DNA of 64,000 nt from assembly GCA_013339765.2 (NCBI GenBank), contig CM023448.1, positions 27,418,551 through 27,482,550 of the forward strand. Direction: 5' to 3'. The translations under genes and the position numbers were made by a program. Positions within the stretch are counted from its first letter, which is position 1, and each line of letters starts with the position of its first letter. The DNA is from Haemaphysalis longicornis. Lineage: Eukaryota; Arthropoda; Arachnida; Ixodida; Ixodidae. The notes beneath the pieces are model-generated. The model ran no database searches. It was given only the letters and a program-made list of their open reading frames with translations, and had not been told where the DNA came from. Positions 32,632 through 43,702 of this stretch are shown one piece after another.

Positions 32632-33054
32632 TGTCGCGAAGACAAGGACGATGCAGTTGTCTTGAATGAGAAACACGTTTATTGGAGCGAACTTGTGCTC
32701 CCCTAACAACTCAAAAGAATACAGAGGCGGCGAAGCAGCGTCAACAAAGTGACTTGCACAGGTGAGTGTCGTCGAATCGAATGCTCCGGCGTCCGCACTG
32801 CAGGCTTTTTATCTTTCGGCGCGCGTGGTTCTCGAAACGTCGATTCACATCGAGAACATAGTAGATCCAAGAAGATTTTTCTGGGCTGTTCACGTTAGAT
32901 CGGAATGCTCTCCCTATCACAACAGATAACACATGCGGCACAGAAAGAAAGAATGGAACACGCGCTTCCCTTGGCGCAGAGATAACACAGACCGGCGCAG
33001 CCAAGCGGTAAAAGCAAAACACAAATAAACAAACACAATGTATTGTTCGCGGCA
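32632..33054 (-). repeat. 3' LTR of Gypsy A
   Basis: The minus-strand ends are TGCCGCGAA...TTCGCGACA, giving 8 of 9 matching inverted bases with TG/CA termini. It is preceded by a purine tract (gacggggggtaa) that serves as the polypurine tract. Inside, a TATA-like gataaaaag and an AATAAA in the expected order support a promoter and a polyadenylation site. The 423-bp length is ordinary for Gypsy. Confidence 0.85.
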
Positions 33055-33146
33055 TTACCCCCCGTCTAAGAGTGCATCGACCCGATGCTAACATAAGCGA
33101 CAGTCTGAAAATAAAATTAAAATTCGTTAGCGTCCGTAGAAAGGTT

Positions 33147-33953
33147 CTAAGCGAACCACATGCACGACTTCAGGCCCGTCCGTTGTCGTGATGTGCCGGA
33201 GTCACCATCGGGGATCACTTCGTAGGTAAGTTGGCCAACACGTAGAATCTGGTAGGGTCCGAAATACCGTCGCAGGAGCTTCTCACTGAGTCCGCGTCGT
33301 CGGATGGGAGTCCAAACCCACACACGATCCCCTGGTTGGTACTCGGCGTCTCGGCGTCGGAGGTTGTAGCGGCCCGCATCCACCAGCTGGTGGTCCGTTA
33401 TACGAACTCGAGCAAGCTGGCGGGCCTCCTCTGCACGTTGAAGATATCCGTGGACGTCGGCGTTGAGGTCGTCGTCTTCTGCGTGCGGAAGCATGGCGTC
33501 GAGCATCGTACTCGGCCTTCTACCGTAGACAAGCTCGAACGGCGTCAGCTGCGTCGTCTCCTGGATAGCCGTGTTGTACGCAAACGTGATATAAGGGAGC
33601 ACTTCGTCCCAAGTCTTATGTTCAACGTCAACGTACATTGACAGCATATCTGCGATTGTCTTGTCCAGACATTCTGTTAGTCCGTTGGTTTGGGGGTGGT
33701 ACGCCGTCGTTCTTCGGTGATCCGTGTTGCTGTAGCGTAATACTCCTTGCATCAGCTCCGCAGTAAATGCCGTTCCGCGGTCAGTGATTAGGGCTTCCGG
33801 GGCTCCATGTCGCAGCACAACTTGGCTTATAAAGAACTTTGCCACTTCTTGTGCAGTCCCCCTCGGAAGAGCGGCGGTCTCTGCGTAGCGCGTCATGTAG
33901 TCTGTCGCTACGACAATCCACTTGTTCTGTGATTGTGACGTAGGGAACGGGCC
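33147..33953 (-). pseudogene. Gypsy A integrase catalytic core and C-terminus
   Basis: The open frame contains the DDE catalytic residues of retroviral-type integrase: the first Asp in the ATDY block just before MTRYAETAALPRGTAQ, the second in ALITDRGTAFTAEL, and Glu in TTAYHPQTNGLTE. The C-terminal part has the basic YQPGDRVWVWTPIRRRGLSE stretch followed by KLLRRYFGPYQILR, typical of the Gypsy GPY/F module. A frameshift separates it from the N-terminal zinc finger upstream. It would insert element cDNA into host DNA if intact. Confidence 0.85.
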
Positions 33954-34657
33954 TAAAAGGCCATTCTAATCTGTTGAAATGGTCTCGAAGGGACGGCGAT
34001 CGGTTGCAGAAGTCCGGCGGGTCTTGTCCGCGGCGTTTTTCGTCGCTGGCAGTCACGGCAGCTCCGGACGTAGTGGGTGACGTTAGAGGTAAGGCCGGGC
34101 CAGTAGTACCTCGCCTTGATTTTTCCAATAGTGCGGGTTGTGCCGACATGTTCGGAAGACGGGTCGTCGTGGCACGCTTTCAAAATTTCGTCACGAAGGT
34201 CCGCGGGGATGACGAGAAGGTAATTCGCTCTTGTTCCGGGGCTGAAATTCTTCTTCACGAGGACGGAGTTTCTGAGGCTGAATGCTGGGAAGCTGCGTTT
34301 GAAGGTCCTAGGAACGGCAACGTTGCATCCCTCCAGGTACTCGATTATGACGCGTAAGTCGGGGTCGGCACGCTGCTGGGCGGCTAGGTCGCTCTCCGTC
34401 ACGATCCCGAAGAACGCGCTGTCTTCATCAGCGTCTTGTGGTGGTGGGTCGACGGGGGCGCGGGACAGGCAGTCGGCGTCGGAGTGTTTCCTGCCGGATT
34501 TATAAACGACTGTAACGTCGAACTCCTGCAGGCGCAAGCTCCACTGCCCAAGACGGCAAGAGGGGTACTTCCAATTGGCGAGCCAACACAGCTCATGGTG
34601 GTCTGTTACAACCTTGAATGGCCTTCCATACACGTATGGGCGAAATTTTGAAATCGC
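33953..34657 (-). pseudogene. Gypsy A RNase H C-terminus and integrase zinc finger
   Basis: The frame continues RNase H (YVYGRPFKVVTDHHELCWLA, with the catalytic Asp in TDHH), then a linker with the DADCLSRAPV block that ends RNase H in this group, then the integrase HHCC finger (CHDDPSSEHVGTTRT ... YVRSCRDCQRRKT). It is in the same phase as the RT frame above it. A TAG at 34658-34660 replaces the tryptophan codon expected in the conserved block before AISKF. Confidence 0.85.
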
Positions 34658-35437
34658 CTATATAATAGCCAGGCACTCTTTCTCAAAGGCAGAATAGTTT
34701 TCCTCCTCCTTCGACAGACCACGGTTGGCATAGGCGATTACCCTTTCGCAGCCGCTTTGCTTTTGGACAAGGACGGCACCCAAGCCTATATCACTGGCGT
34801 CCGTGTGCATTTCCGTTTCAGCATTTTCGTCGAAATGAGCGAGCACGGGCGGGCTTTGCAGGCGTTTTTGCAGCTCGCAGAATGCTTTTTCTTGGTCGTT
34901 TTCCCACCTGAAAGGGGTACTATCTTTCGTCAAGCGCGTGAGTGGCTCTGCAATACGTGCGAAGTTTGCGACGAAGCGCCGGTAGTATGCGCACAGTCCG
35001 AGAAATCTTCGCACGCCCTTCTTGTCTTTCGGCCTTGGGAAGTTCGCAATAGCTGAAGTTTTTGCCGGGTCAGGTAGGACTCCCGCGGCTTTGACGACGT
35101 GGCCCAAGAACTTGAGTTCCCCGTATGCGAAACAGCACTTTTCAGGATTCAGCGTCAATCCCGACGTACGAATGGCCTGGAGTACAGACTCCAACCTTGC
35201 AAGGTGTTCATCGAAAGTCCGGGCGAATAACACTACGTCGTCAAGGTATACGAGGCAGGTGTGCCACTTAAGGCCTGCTAGCACAGTGTCCATGACTCTT
35301 TGAAACGTCGCTGGTGCTGTGCACAGCCCAAACGGCATCACCTTGAACTCGTATAGGCCGTCTGAGGTTATAAATGCAGTCTTCTCTCGGTCTCCCTCGT
35401 CCACTTCAATTTGCCAGTAGCCGGTCTTCAGGTTCAT
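34658..35437 (-). pseudogene. Gypsy A reverse transcriptase and start of RNase H
   Basis: Contains RT motifs in order: LKTGYWQIEVDEGDREKTAF, VMPFGLCTAPATFQRVMDTV, and the catalytic YLDDVVLF (first two aspartates intact), then LNPEKCCFAYGELKFLGHVV. It ends with the first part of RNase H, including HTDASDIGLGAVLV with its catalytic Asp. A one-base insertion near 35500 shifts the frame relative to the upstream fingers region, and the TAG at 34658 ends it. Except for these lesions the domain is well preserved. Confidence 0.88.
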
Positions 35438-35498
35438 CGATGAGAAGTTCTTCGCGTGGCAGAGGTGGTCGAGGGCGTCGTCGATTCGGGGGAGGGGG

Positions 35499-36056
35499 TT
35501 ACACGTCCTTTTTCGTGATTTTGTTCAGTCGCCGGTAGTCAACACAAAGCCTTAATGTGCCGTCTTTTTTCTTTACGAGTACGACGGGTGCCGCACAAGG
35601 GCTTTTAGATGGCTGTATAATGTCGTCGCTGAGCATGTCGTCGACTTGAGTCCGGATGGCTTCCCGTTCGTGTGAAGAGACGCGGTACGGTGACTGTCGG
35701 GTAGGTCGGGCTCCATCTTCGGTTATTATTCGGAGCTTCGCTAGAGGGGTCTGACGTAGTTTTGCGCTCGACGAAAAACATTCACTATAGCGACGCAGCA
35801 AAGCCAATAATTTGTTCCGTTGTTCTTGCTGTAGCGCCGCATTCACGTCGAAGGGCTGCGGGAGCTTGAAGGTTTCTACGGGTGTGCGTTCAAAGTCGGC
35901 GACCGCGATCACGTCACTTGCTTCTTGCGCTCCTTCGAGGAATGCAATTGCCGCGCCCTTGTTTACTATGCTGGTACTCCTCGGTGAAATTAGTAACCAA
36001 AATGTGGGATTGGTGCTCCTTGAAGCGCGCAATGCCTCTTGCGACCGACACACCAC
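35499..36056 (-). pseudogene. Gypsy A RT fingers and linker
   Basis: The frame carries the linker (LKLPQPFDV-like region), ARPTRQSPYRVSSHEREAIR, IQPSKSPCAAPVVLVKKKDG and TLRLCVDYRRLNKITKKDV, the typical N-terminal RT fingers with the VDYR.LN block. It closes at 35499-35501 where one extra A in gtgtaacccc changes the frame. It overlaps the protease frame at its 5' end in a different phase, indicating another frameshift. Confidence 0.85.
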
Positions 36057-36633
36057 GGTCGAGAAGCACCCTTTGATCAGTGTCTACGATAGCGTCGACG
36101 TTAGGAGCAGCATCTTCATAGTAGACTGCGACCATCAAGCTTGCGCGGGGTGGCAGGGTGACATGATCATCGGCAATCCTTACAGCAGCCCGTCGTTCGG
36201 GGTTCGGTTCCGGCGTCATGGAGTGATTGGGGGAAAAAGTTATTGACTTGGTCTGAAGATCGATTATTGCACCGTTGTCCATCAAAAAGTCCATTCCAAG
36301 AATTACGTTGCGGGAGCAGTTAGGCAGAATGACGAACGCCGCAGGGTACGTTGTGCCGTCTATGGTGACGCGCGATGTGCACGTTCCACTTGGCGTCACG
36401 AGGTGGCCTCCTGCTGTGCGTATGTGCGGACCGTCCCATCTGGTCATAACTTTCTTCAGTTTAGACGCAAATGGTCCGCTCATTACCGAATAGTCAGCTC
36501 CCGTGTCTACGATGGCGACTACGTCAAAGCCGTCGATGGACACCTTGACGTCAGATGCAGTCTTCCTCGAGTTCCGGGTTCGTCGGGGCGTCGTATCTCT
36601 GCTTGTACGTGTTGGCGGTCGGGCAGTGTGCAT
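35914..36633 (-). pseudogene. Gypsy A aspartic protease region
   Basis: The protease active site is FDVVAIVDTGADYSVMSGPF, with the catalytic Asp in DTGADYSV. The flap-like TAGGH segment and a C-terminal NVILGMDFLMDNGAIIDL block complete the retropepsin fold. It follows gag after a phase change. In an intact element this enzyme matures the Gag-Pol polyprotein. Confidence 0.85.
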
Positions 36634-36845
36634 CGTCGTTGTCGTCTTCTCAACGGACGTCTCGGTCAGGTCGGGTACGCGTCGCGCCGTGTAGCTGTCG
36701 TCGTGTTCAGGAGTCTCGTTAGGGCTAGGTCGGGTCGTCGGGTTGATGGCATGTTGTGAATGATGGTTTTCAGCGAGTCGCTGCGTCGTTCGAGGGTTTC
36801 CATTTTTCCGCCGTTGTGCAACTTTACCTCCCGAAGTTGCTGCTT

Positions 36846-38029
36846 TTAGTTTCCCCCGCGTGGGCTGCGGGACCTTCCACGTGTGAAGTCAGCAGTGCTG
36901 CGGCGGTTCGGTGACTGAGACGGGTAGGGCGACGGTGAACGGTTGAAGCGGGCTGGTCCTCGGTTGGTGTTGGAGAGGTATTCTTCGATCGCAGCAGGGC
37001 GCTGGCCGTATTGGGGGCGTGGGGCGTCGACGGAGAACCCTCGCAAACCGAGCCTCTTGTACTGACAGCGACGGTAGATGTGGTCAGCCTCTCTGCAGTG
37101 GTAGCACAGCGGGCGATTATCGGGCGTTCGCCACACGTCGGTCTTCCTTGGCGTCTGGTATTGGTCTACAGGACCTCGGGCGGGCGGCATTGGACGGCGG
37201 TATGGCTCGGCCTCTTGACGACGGGTTGGAGCAGGGCGGGGTTGACGAACAGCCGAGGAGTAGGTCATGGCTTGTGGTTCGCGGGGCGCTTCCGACGGCG
37301 TAGAAGTTCCCAGTGCGTTTTGGACTTCTTCTCGGATTACGTCGGTAAGGGAAGCCACTTGAGGTCGCGGCGTCGTTGGAAAAAGCTTCCGAAGCTCCTC
37401 CCTGACCACTGTTCGGAAGGTCTCTCGCAATGTATCGGAGCTTCCATTTGCGGCACCGATGGTCTCCGAGAACAGCGCGTTGACAGGGCGGTCGTACTGC
37501 CTCGTTCGAATTTCTAGCGTCTTCTCCATCGCGGCCGCCTCAGACGCGAATTCCGGCACTGACTTCGGAGGGTTACGGACTAGACAAGCAAAAAGCTCTT
37601 GCTTCACTCCTCGCATTAGAAACCTGAGCTTCTTTTCCTCGGTCATTTCAGGGTCCGCACGACGAAAAAGTCGCTTCATCTCCTCAACGAAAATCACGAC
37701 TCCTTCGTTGGGGTGTTGCGTTCGAGTTTCAAGCAAAAGCGCAGCTCGCTCTTTTCTCACCACGGTAGTGAAGGTCTTAAGGAACTCCCTCTTGAATTGA
37801 GTCCAGTCGGTCAAAGAGCTCTCATGGTTCTCGAACCAAGTTCGAGCAGCATCTTCCAAGTAAAAGAAGACAATGCCGGATAGTTCTTCTTCGTCGTCCC
37901 ACCTGTTGAAGATGCGGACAGCGCTCCAGCTTCTCCAACCATTCTTCGGGGTCTCAGCGGGGGCTCCCGGAACGATGGCGGTTCTCGGGGCTGCTGCAGG
38001 ATGATTGGCGACGTTGTTTCTTGCACCAT
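36846..38029 (-). pseudogene. Gypsy A gag
   Basis: A likely start ATG is at 38029-38027 in the context caccATGG, but the first stretch is in a different phase from the rest, with a frameshift around 37.92-37.97 kb. The main frame contains the capsid-like EDAARTWFENHESSLTDWTQ and LMRGVKQELFACLVRNPP blocks, and one CCHC-type zinc knuckle, CYHCREADHIYRRC. The knuckle keeps its three cysteines and histidine but is less canonical than that of element B. The end is arginine/serine-rich. It stops at 36846 without an in-frame pol. Confidence 0.82.
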
Positions 38030-38058
38030 GGTGTTGGTTGCAGCGTTCCTTTTCTTGG

Positions 38059-38158
38059 NNNNNNNNNNNNNNNNNNNNNNNNNNNNNNNNNNNNNNNNNN
38101 NNNNNNNNNNNNNNNNNNNNNNNNNNNNNNNNNNNNNNNNNNNNNNNNNNNNNNNNNN
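38059..38158. other. Assembly gap of exactly 100 N
   Basis: The run of 100 N is a standard placeholder for a gap of unknown length. It lies exactly between the 5' ends of two divergently oriented Gypsy elements, where both 5' LTRs should be. Confidence 0.99.
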
Positions 38159-38226
38159 TCTCCAAGGTGCTTCACCCGAATTCGGACTGCTGCCAGTGAC
38201 ATCCAGGGCAGCGAGAACACGCATCA

Positions 38227-39050
38227 TGACCTCAACTACGACGCAGACCAACTATGCCACCCCAGGTCACTTCGTGATCTATCAGCCACGAAAGCCACCA
38301 ATATTTAACGGCGATGTCTTTGAGGACGCTGAGGACTGGCTTGACCTCTATGAGCGCGTCGGGGGCTTTAAGGAATGGGATGTACTGCTGAAACGGCGAC
38401 AAGTGTATTTCTCGCTCGACCACCACGCGAGGACGTGGTTTGAGAACCACGAAAGGGAATTTCCAACCTGGGATGAATTTCGCAGTAGGTTTTGGGCTGC
38501 CTATGCAAGAGGCGACTGCAGGGAAAAGGCCGAAGCTGCGCTACACACCAGAAATCAGCGTCTCAATGAGAGCGTGGCAATGTACTGCGAGGACATGTAC
38601 CGCCTTTTCACACGTGCCGACCCTACTATGGCTGAAGATAAGAAGCTGCGACACCTCATGCGGGGTGTCAAACAGGAGCTCTTTGCCGGTATTATACGCC
38701 ACCCTCCGCACACCGTCGCAGAAGCCACAGCAATGGAGCGGACACTGGAGCAGCGCGCCAGACAGTATGACCGCAATTTCAGCTGCACACCAGCGGATGT
38801 TCTGTCTGTTGCCTTGGCCACTAGCCAGGATGCCCTACGGGAGCTAATTCGTTCTGTAGTGCGGGAAGAACTCCGTATGTCACAAGTGCCTACGGCTTCG
38901 CCAGCGTGTGCCTCTCTCGCTCAAGTTGTTAGAGAGGAAGTAAGGCAAGCTGTACGAGAAACCCGTGGAACTGAATCTGCAGGCCGCCTCCGCTTCTACT
39001 CCACTACTACGCTCAAGCTCTGCAACAACCCAGCGAGTGTGCTCCTGTGA
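38227..39050 (+). pseudogene. Gypsy B gag, N-terminal part
   Basis: The ATG at 38227 opens MTSTTTQTNYATPGHFVIYQ, followed by a capsid-like region with DAEDWLDLYERVGGFKEWD, HARTWFENHEREFPTWDEFR and LMRGVKQELFAGIIRHPP. It lacks the nucleocapsid because of a frameshift around 38.99 kb: the phase containing the CCHC knuckle joins just before the stop at 39048-39050. The shared LMRGVKQELFA block with element A shows common ancestry. Confidence 0.88.
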
Positions 39051-40216
39051 GTGTCGCCCCGCCCGTGTGCACACCGCCTTATGCCCACATAAATGGCGCC
39101 ATTGGTTCCCGTCAGCCTGGATTCCGGCGCCCTCAACTTCCGTACCAGGGCACACTTCGCAAGACGAATGTATGGCGTGCATCAGATCGCACTCCACTGT
39201 GTTACCACTGTGGAGAGGCCGGCCATCTCTACAGGGTGTGCCCGTATCGCCGTGCCGGCCTTCGCGGTTTTCTTCCTGATGCTCCATGCCCCAGGAACGG
39301 CGAGCGCCCCAGCGAAATCAGAGAGTACCTCTCCAGACCGCAACCTTCCTTGGTCTCCAACCGTCAGGACGTCGGATCAGCGTCGTTCGTTCCGCTACCG
39401 GTCTCCAAGCCCTCATCGCCTATCCAGCTCACCTGGGCGTCGCTCGCCCAGCCCGCGACCGGAAAACTAACATCAGCGACCTCTGGAGGTGCGGTCGCTG
39501 AACGGGCTTCCAGCGAAGATCCTCCAACCTGCTCACAACGACATTCCGCTGAACAGATACCGCTGACCAGTTCCGAACAAGCAGCCACTTCCGACATGGC
39601 TCTGACGATCAACGACTGTAACGTTACTGCGCTTATTGATACAGGGGCGGACTACTCAGTCATTAGCAGCAACCTGGCGCAGGAGCTCAAGAAAGTACTG
39701 ACGCAGTGGACAGGGCCTAACGTTCGCACAGCGGGAGGGCATCTGATTGCTCCAACAGACCGCTGCACAGCTAGGGTTGGCATCCGGGGCTACTGTTACG
39801 TCGGTGAATTCCTCGTACTTCCACAATGTTCAAGAGATGTCATACTGGGTATAGACTTCCTGCGAGCGAACGAAGCTGTCATCGACCTGCAGTCATCCAC
39901 AGTAACGTTCTCGACGAGAGGCGCCATCGCCACGATTCACCCTGCAGAAGTCTGTGCCCTCCGGGTGGTTGACGACGATGTCACTGTGCCGCCGCGAAAC
40001 AGCGTCCTGGTCTTCGTAAGGGGAGACGCATCTGAAAGCTGTGAGCGCTTACCAGAAGGGAACACCAATTTGCTGTTGAAAAACAAAAGCGTAGCAAGAG
40101 GCCTTGTACACCTCCTGAATGGTTGCACCCACGTCCTTCTGACAAACTTCGGGAACGAGGTCCAACACGTAGCAAAAGGAAGTGCTATGCTTCCGTGCAT
40201 GAATTCGATCAGTTGA
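39047..40216 (+). pseudogene. Gypsy B nucleocapsid knuckle and protease
   Basis: The long open frame starts within gag sequence and includes the canonical CCHC knuckle CYHCGEAGHLYRVC (about 39200). A proline/serine-rich linker follows, then retropepsin with CNVTALIDTGADYSVISSNL, a TAGGH flap and DVILGIDFLRANEAVIDL. It ends at 40216, where RT should continue in frame, so a further lesion follows. The knuckle binds element RNA; the protease would mature Gag-Pol. Confidence 0.88.
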
Positions 40217-40298
40217 CAGATCTGTGCACCGTGGGGACAGAAGGACCTGAAGCTTCCGATCTCAAGGACGTTTTGGAGTTGGTGCACTCTGTCCAGAT

Positions 40299-41192
40299 TT
40301 GCCACCGACCCACAAACAGCAGCTAACATACCTCCTGGCGAACTTCTGCGATTGTTTTTCCACGTCGTCAAAGGTCCGACAAACACCCGTTGCGAAACAT
40401 CGCATCATCGTGGACGAAACCACAAAGCCCGTGCACCAGCACCCATATCGCGTGTCCTACAAAAAAAGGAAAGCCATCCGGAGCCAAGTAAAGAAAATGC
40501 TTCAAGACGATGTAATTCAGCCGTCGAAAAGTCCGTGGGCGTCCCCTGTGGTGCTGGTAGAAAAGAAGGACAAGACCCTGCTCTTCTGTGTTGATTACAG
40601 GAAGCTAAACAGCGTTACAAAACGAGACGTGTACCCTCTTCCGCGCATGACGACGACCTGGATCGGCTGCGCAACGCAAGGTATTTCTCGTCATTAGACC
40701 TCAAAAGCGGATACTGTCAGATTGAGGTCGATGAGCGAGACCGGGAGGAAAACGGCGTTCGTCACACCTGACGGACTGTATGAATTTAAAGTGCTACCGT
40801 TCGGCCTTTGCTCAGCACCCGCGACATTCCAGCAAATGATGGATACTGTCTTAGCCGGGTTGAAATGGCAGTCATGTCTTGTGTACCTCGAAGATGTCGT
40901 TGTTTTCTCCGCATCCTTCGAAGAACACCTACATAGACTGCGGCTGGTTCTGGAGGCTATTCGTTCAGCTGGTTTAACTATAAAGCCGGAAAAGTGCCAC
41001 TTTGGGTACAAACAGCTGCGTTTTCTTGGCCACGTTATCAGCGCGGAAGGAGTGGCCCCAGACCCTGAGAAGACGGCGGCTGTCGTAGGCTTCCCGAAAC
41101 CAGCTGACAAAAAAGCTGTTCGGCGCTTCCTGGCACTGTCGGCTTATTACAAACGCTTTGTTGAGACTTTTTCGGACATCGCCGAACCTTGA
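40299..41192 (+). pseudogene. Gypsy B reverse transcriptase
   Basis: The first segment (to 40697) has HPYRVSYKKRKAIRSQVKKM, IQPSKSPWASPVVLVEKKD and CVDYRKLNSVTKRDVYPLPR. The frame then changes twice around 40645-40750. The second segment has VLPFGLCSAPATFQQMMDTV and LVYLEDVVVF, so the catalytic box reads YLED instead of YLDD. It continues with LTIKPEKCHFGYKQLRFLGH and VRRFLALSAYYKRFVETF. The Asp-to-Glu change at a catalytic metal ligand, together with the frameshifts, indicates an inactive enzyme. Confidence 0.88.
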
Positions 41193-41199
41193 CACGCCT

Positions 41200-41671
41200 G
41201 ACAAAAGGCGATGAAGCATTTGTGGGGTAATAAGAGCAAGAAGTCGCTTTCAACGACCTGAGAAACCGGCTACAAACAGCTCCAGTTGTTGCTCATTTTG
41301 ACGAACATGCGGATACCGAAGTACACACAGACGCCAGTAATGTCGGTCTAAGCGCGGTTCTCGTGCAGTGGCAGGACGGTTCTGAAAGAGTTCTAGCGTA
41401 CGTAAGTCGCACACTCTCCAGAGCGGAGGCAAATTACTCAACAACCGAGAAAGAGTGCCTCGCCGCAGTCTGGGCCATCAGCAAGTTCCGACCATACCTC
41501 TACGGTAGCCCGTTTAAGCTCGTCAGCGACCACCACTCGTTGTGCTGGCTGGTAAACTTAAAGGACCCATCTGGGCGCCTTGCTAGATGGAGCCTTGGGC
41601 TGCAGGAGTACGACATGAAGGTCGTCTACAAGTCCGTACGCATCCATAACGATGCCGACTGCTTGTCCTGA
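41200..41671 (+). pseudogene. Gypsy B RNase H
   Basis: RNase H follows RT after a frame change: the HTDASNVGLSAVLVQWQDGS block with the catalytic Asp (about 41327), TTEKECLAAVWAISKFRPYL with the Glu helix, and KLVSDHHSLCWLVNLKD with the next Asp. It ends NDADCLS then TGA at 41669. The tryptophan in AVWAISKF is intact here, in contrast to the nonsense change in element A. Confidence 0.85.
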
Positions 41672-41741
41672 GCGCCTGGCGACTCACCAGGCTATGAAAT
41701 AGGAGGATATACCGTTCCTTGAAAGCATCAGCACGTCCAAA

Positions 41742-42347
41742 ATGGCCCAACTGCAACGAGCTGACCCAGAGCTGCTACTCTTTATCCAGCATCGGGAAGG
41801 TCGTGAAGTTCGCATACCGCCAGCTTTTATCCGCAACATCGCCTCCTTCAGGCTCCGGAATAGCGTGCTTTACAAACGCAATTTTGGAAACACAAAGGAG
41901 GCGTTTCTTCTCATTGTGCCGTCGGCCATGCGAGCGGAAATCTTGTATGTCTGTCACGACGAACCTTCAGCCGGCCATTTGGGTGTCAGCCGTACCGTAT
42001 CCAGGATTCGGCAAAAGTACTTCTGGCCGAAACGTTGGCAAACGGTTCAGCAGTACGTCAGAAGCTGCCGTGACTGCAATAGAAGGAAGACTCCAACTTT
42101 GAAGCCGGCAGGGCTTCTTCAGCCGATAAAACCGCCTACAGCACCATTCCAGCAAGTCGGTATGGGCCTTCTTGGCCGTTTCCGACGTCAACAAAGGGAA
42201 ACAGATGGATAGTGGTAGCGACAGACTACCTTACGCGCTATGCGGAGACAGCGTCTGTAGTGCGGGCAACGTCGGGTGAGGTTGCGGATTTCTTTATGAA
42301 CAGCGTCGTGTTACGGCACAGGGCCCCGCAGGTCGTAATAACAGACA
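41742..42347 (+). pseudogene. Gypsy B integrase N-terminal part, interrupted
   Basis: Contains the HHCC finger (CHDEPSAGHLGVSRTVSR, YVRSCRDCNRRKT) and, after a frame change near 42200, the catalytic core start with VVATDYLTRYAETASVV and APQVVITD carrying the first two Asp residues. At 42334-42347 it runs into the target-site duplication of an insertion. The sequence continues after the insertion at 43689. Confidence 0.88.
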
Positions 42348-43688
42348 TAAAGCTAAAGGCCTATAATATAAAATAAAAGCCCAACCCGTACCACATACGT
42401 ATCACGGGTGACGCCAATTAAAAATAAACAAACTGGACCGAGGTCAACAAGAGTTTTGAAGAGAAAGAAATATCCACGGAAGTGGAAAATAAAAGGGAAA
42501 AATGCTAGACAGCGACACCACAGCCAGGAGAGCGGGCCCGGGGAGACTCCCCTGATCTCCCCTGGGACGGTAGCAGGAAAGGTTGGGATGAGGGATGCGG
42601 ATGGTGGTAATAAGGAATGGGTTATGGGAGAGTGGGTGGGAATGGGGACAGCGAGGTTTTTGTTCAAATACTTAAATGTCTGACTCCTAAAATAGACCTG
42701 AAAACTCAGGATGGGCGTCAGACGCTTCCAATTGGAATTCAGCGGACCCCACTATAGGCTCCAGCCATCTGAGCTCCGACATGGAAGAACAGGCAGAACC
42801 TGCGACGGAGTAACGACACCTAATCTCTGGACCCCTTTCACAACCAGCCCCCGGCTAACACCCACCAGGTCCCCCGAGTACTCAAGAGACACCTGCCAAG
42901 CCTACATAGGTACTAATCCCCCTCGTCTCGACAGTTTCGGATACTGGTAAAGCTAACTGTCCGACAGACGGGGTAACTGTACCCTGTATGCATCCGTCGA
43001 TCCCTATGTGCACCTGAATCACCTATCTCTATAGGAAAGCCTATGTGACTTATAGGGTTTCGGTGGACCTCTAATGTGCTCCTATGCCAACCACTTACTC
43101 ACCAGGGAACCCTCCCCATACGGGCAGCAGTCATCAGGTGGAAGGAGTAATCCTTATAGAGTACAACCAGCCCTACTCCCGATACTGAGGACGAGAAGCT
43201 TCCCTAAGAAGTGAGCCAATCCCTCTTTCCTCGGTCCTAGCAAGTGCGCGCCTCCTAGACTGGTCGCTACTAAAGGCCAGAGACATTGGCCATCATGAGC
43301 ACCTATCGAAGGCCCTGGATCCTGTTGTCCAGGAACCTTCGTGTCGGCAGCGAGCAGTCGGGCCCGCGTGGGGTGACTGCGGCGGACCCTTAATAAGGGA
43401 TGCTTTTTCACCGCTTTTAAGCCAAGTTCCCAGAGCCAACCTCGGTAGCCACCCAGGCTGTCCGGGCCTGCCTCCGCGTCCAGCATCGGCTCTGGGGCAA
43501 GGAAGTGGCCCATACAGTTCCAGGGAGTCGCTGCCACTCCCTTGGGGTTGTGCATTCCCGGGTGGGACCTGGTACCCACCCGCCGCTGCCGTTGGCAACT
43601 GACCAAAGCTAGGCAGCCGAAACCGCCTTCCCCCAGCCAGCTGGCAGGGGGGACCACGAGCAGGTGCAGTCGGATTTCCCCCCCCCCA
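42348..43688. mobile_element. 1341-bp unclassified retroposon-like insert
   Basis: The 14-base sequence cgtaataacagaca flanks the insert at 42334-42347 and 43689-43702, and removing one copy with the insert restores the Gypsy integrase sequence. The insert has an A/T-rich left end (taatataaaataaaagccc) and a run of ten C at the right end. The middle is GC-rich (42.7-43.6 kb) and no recognisable RT, endonuclease, transposase or pol III boxes are present. The longest frame (minus, 43154-43657) has no known domain. Variable-length long duplications point to target-primed retrotransposition, so a non-autonomous or 5'-only non-LTR copy is likely. Orientation is undetermined. Confidence 0.85.
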
Positions 43689-43702
43689 CGTAATAACAGA
43701 CA

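Larger units (their letters stand above)
32632..38058 (-). mobile_element. Gypsy LTR retrotransposon A, truncated at the assembly gap
   Basis: On the minus strand, in order: gag with a CCHC knuckle, protease, reverse transcriptase, RNase H, integrase, polypurine tract and a 423-bp 3' LTR. This is the Ty3/Gypsy order (integrase last). The 5' LTR and primer-binding site should lie right of 38029 but are lost in the gap. Frameshifts and a nonsense codon in pol and gag show that this copy is not functional. It belongs to the same broad group as the plus-strand element on the other side of the gap, but its sequence is clearly distinct. No envelope-like frame follows integrase. Confidence 0.93.

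Noticed and set aside
37811..39050. Open frames running through the N gap, joining the two Gypsy gags
   Set aside because: The N run is translated as X; the frames on the two sides belong to different elements on opposite strands.
43154..43657. 167-codon minus frame inside the 1.34-kb insert
   Set aside because: No recognisable domain; high GC content keeps the frame open. Mentioned only as part of the insert.
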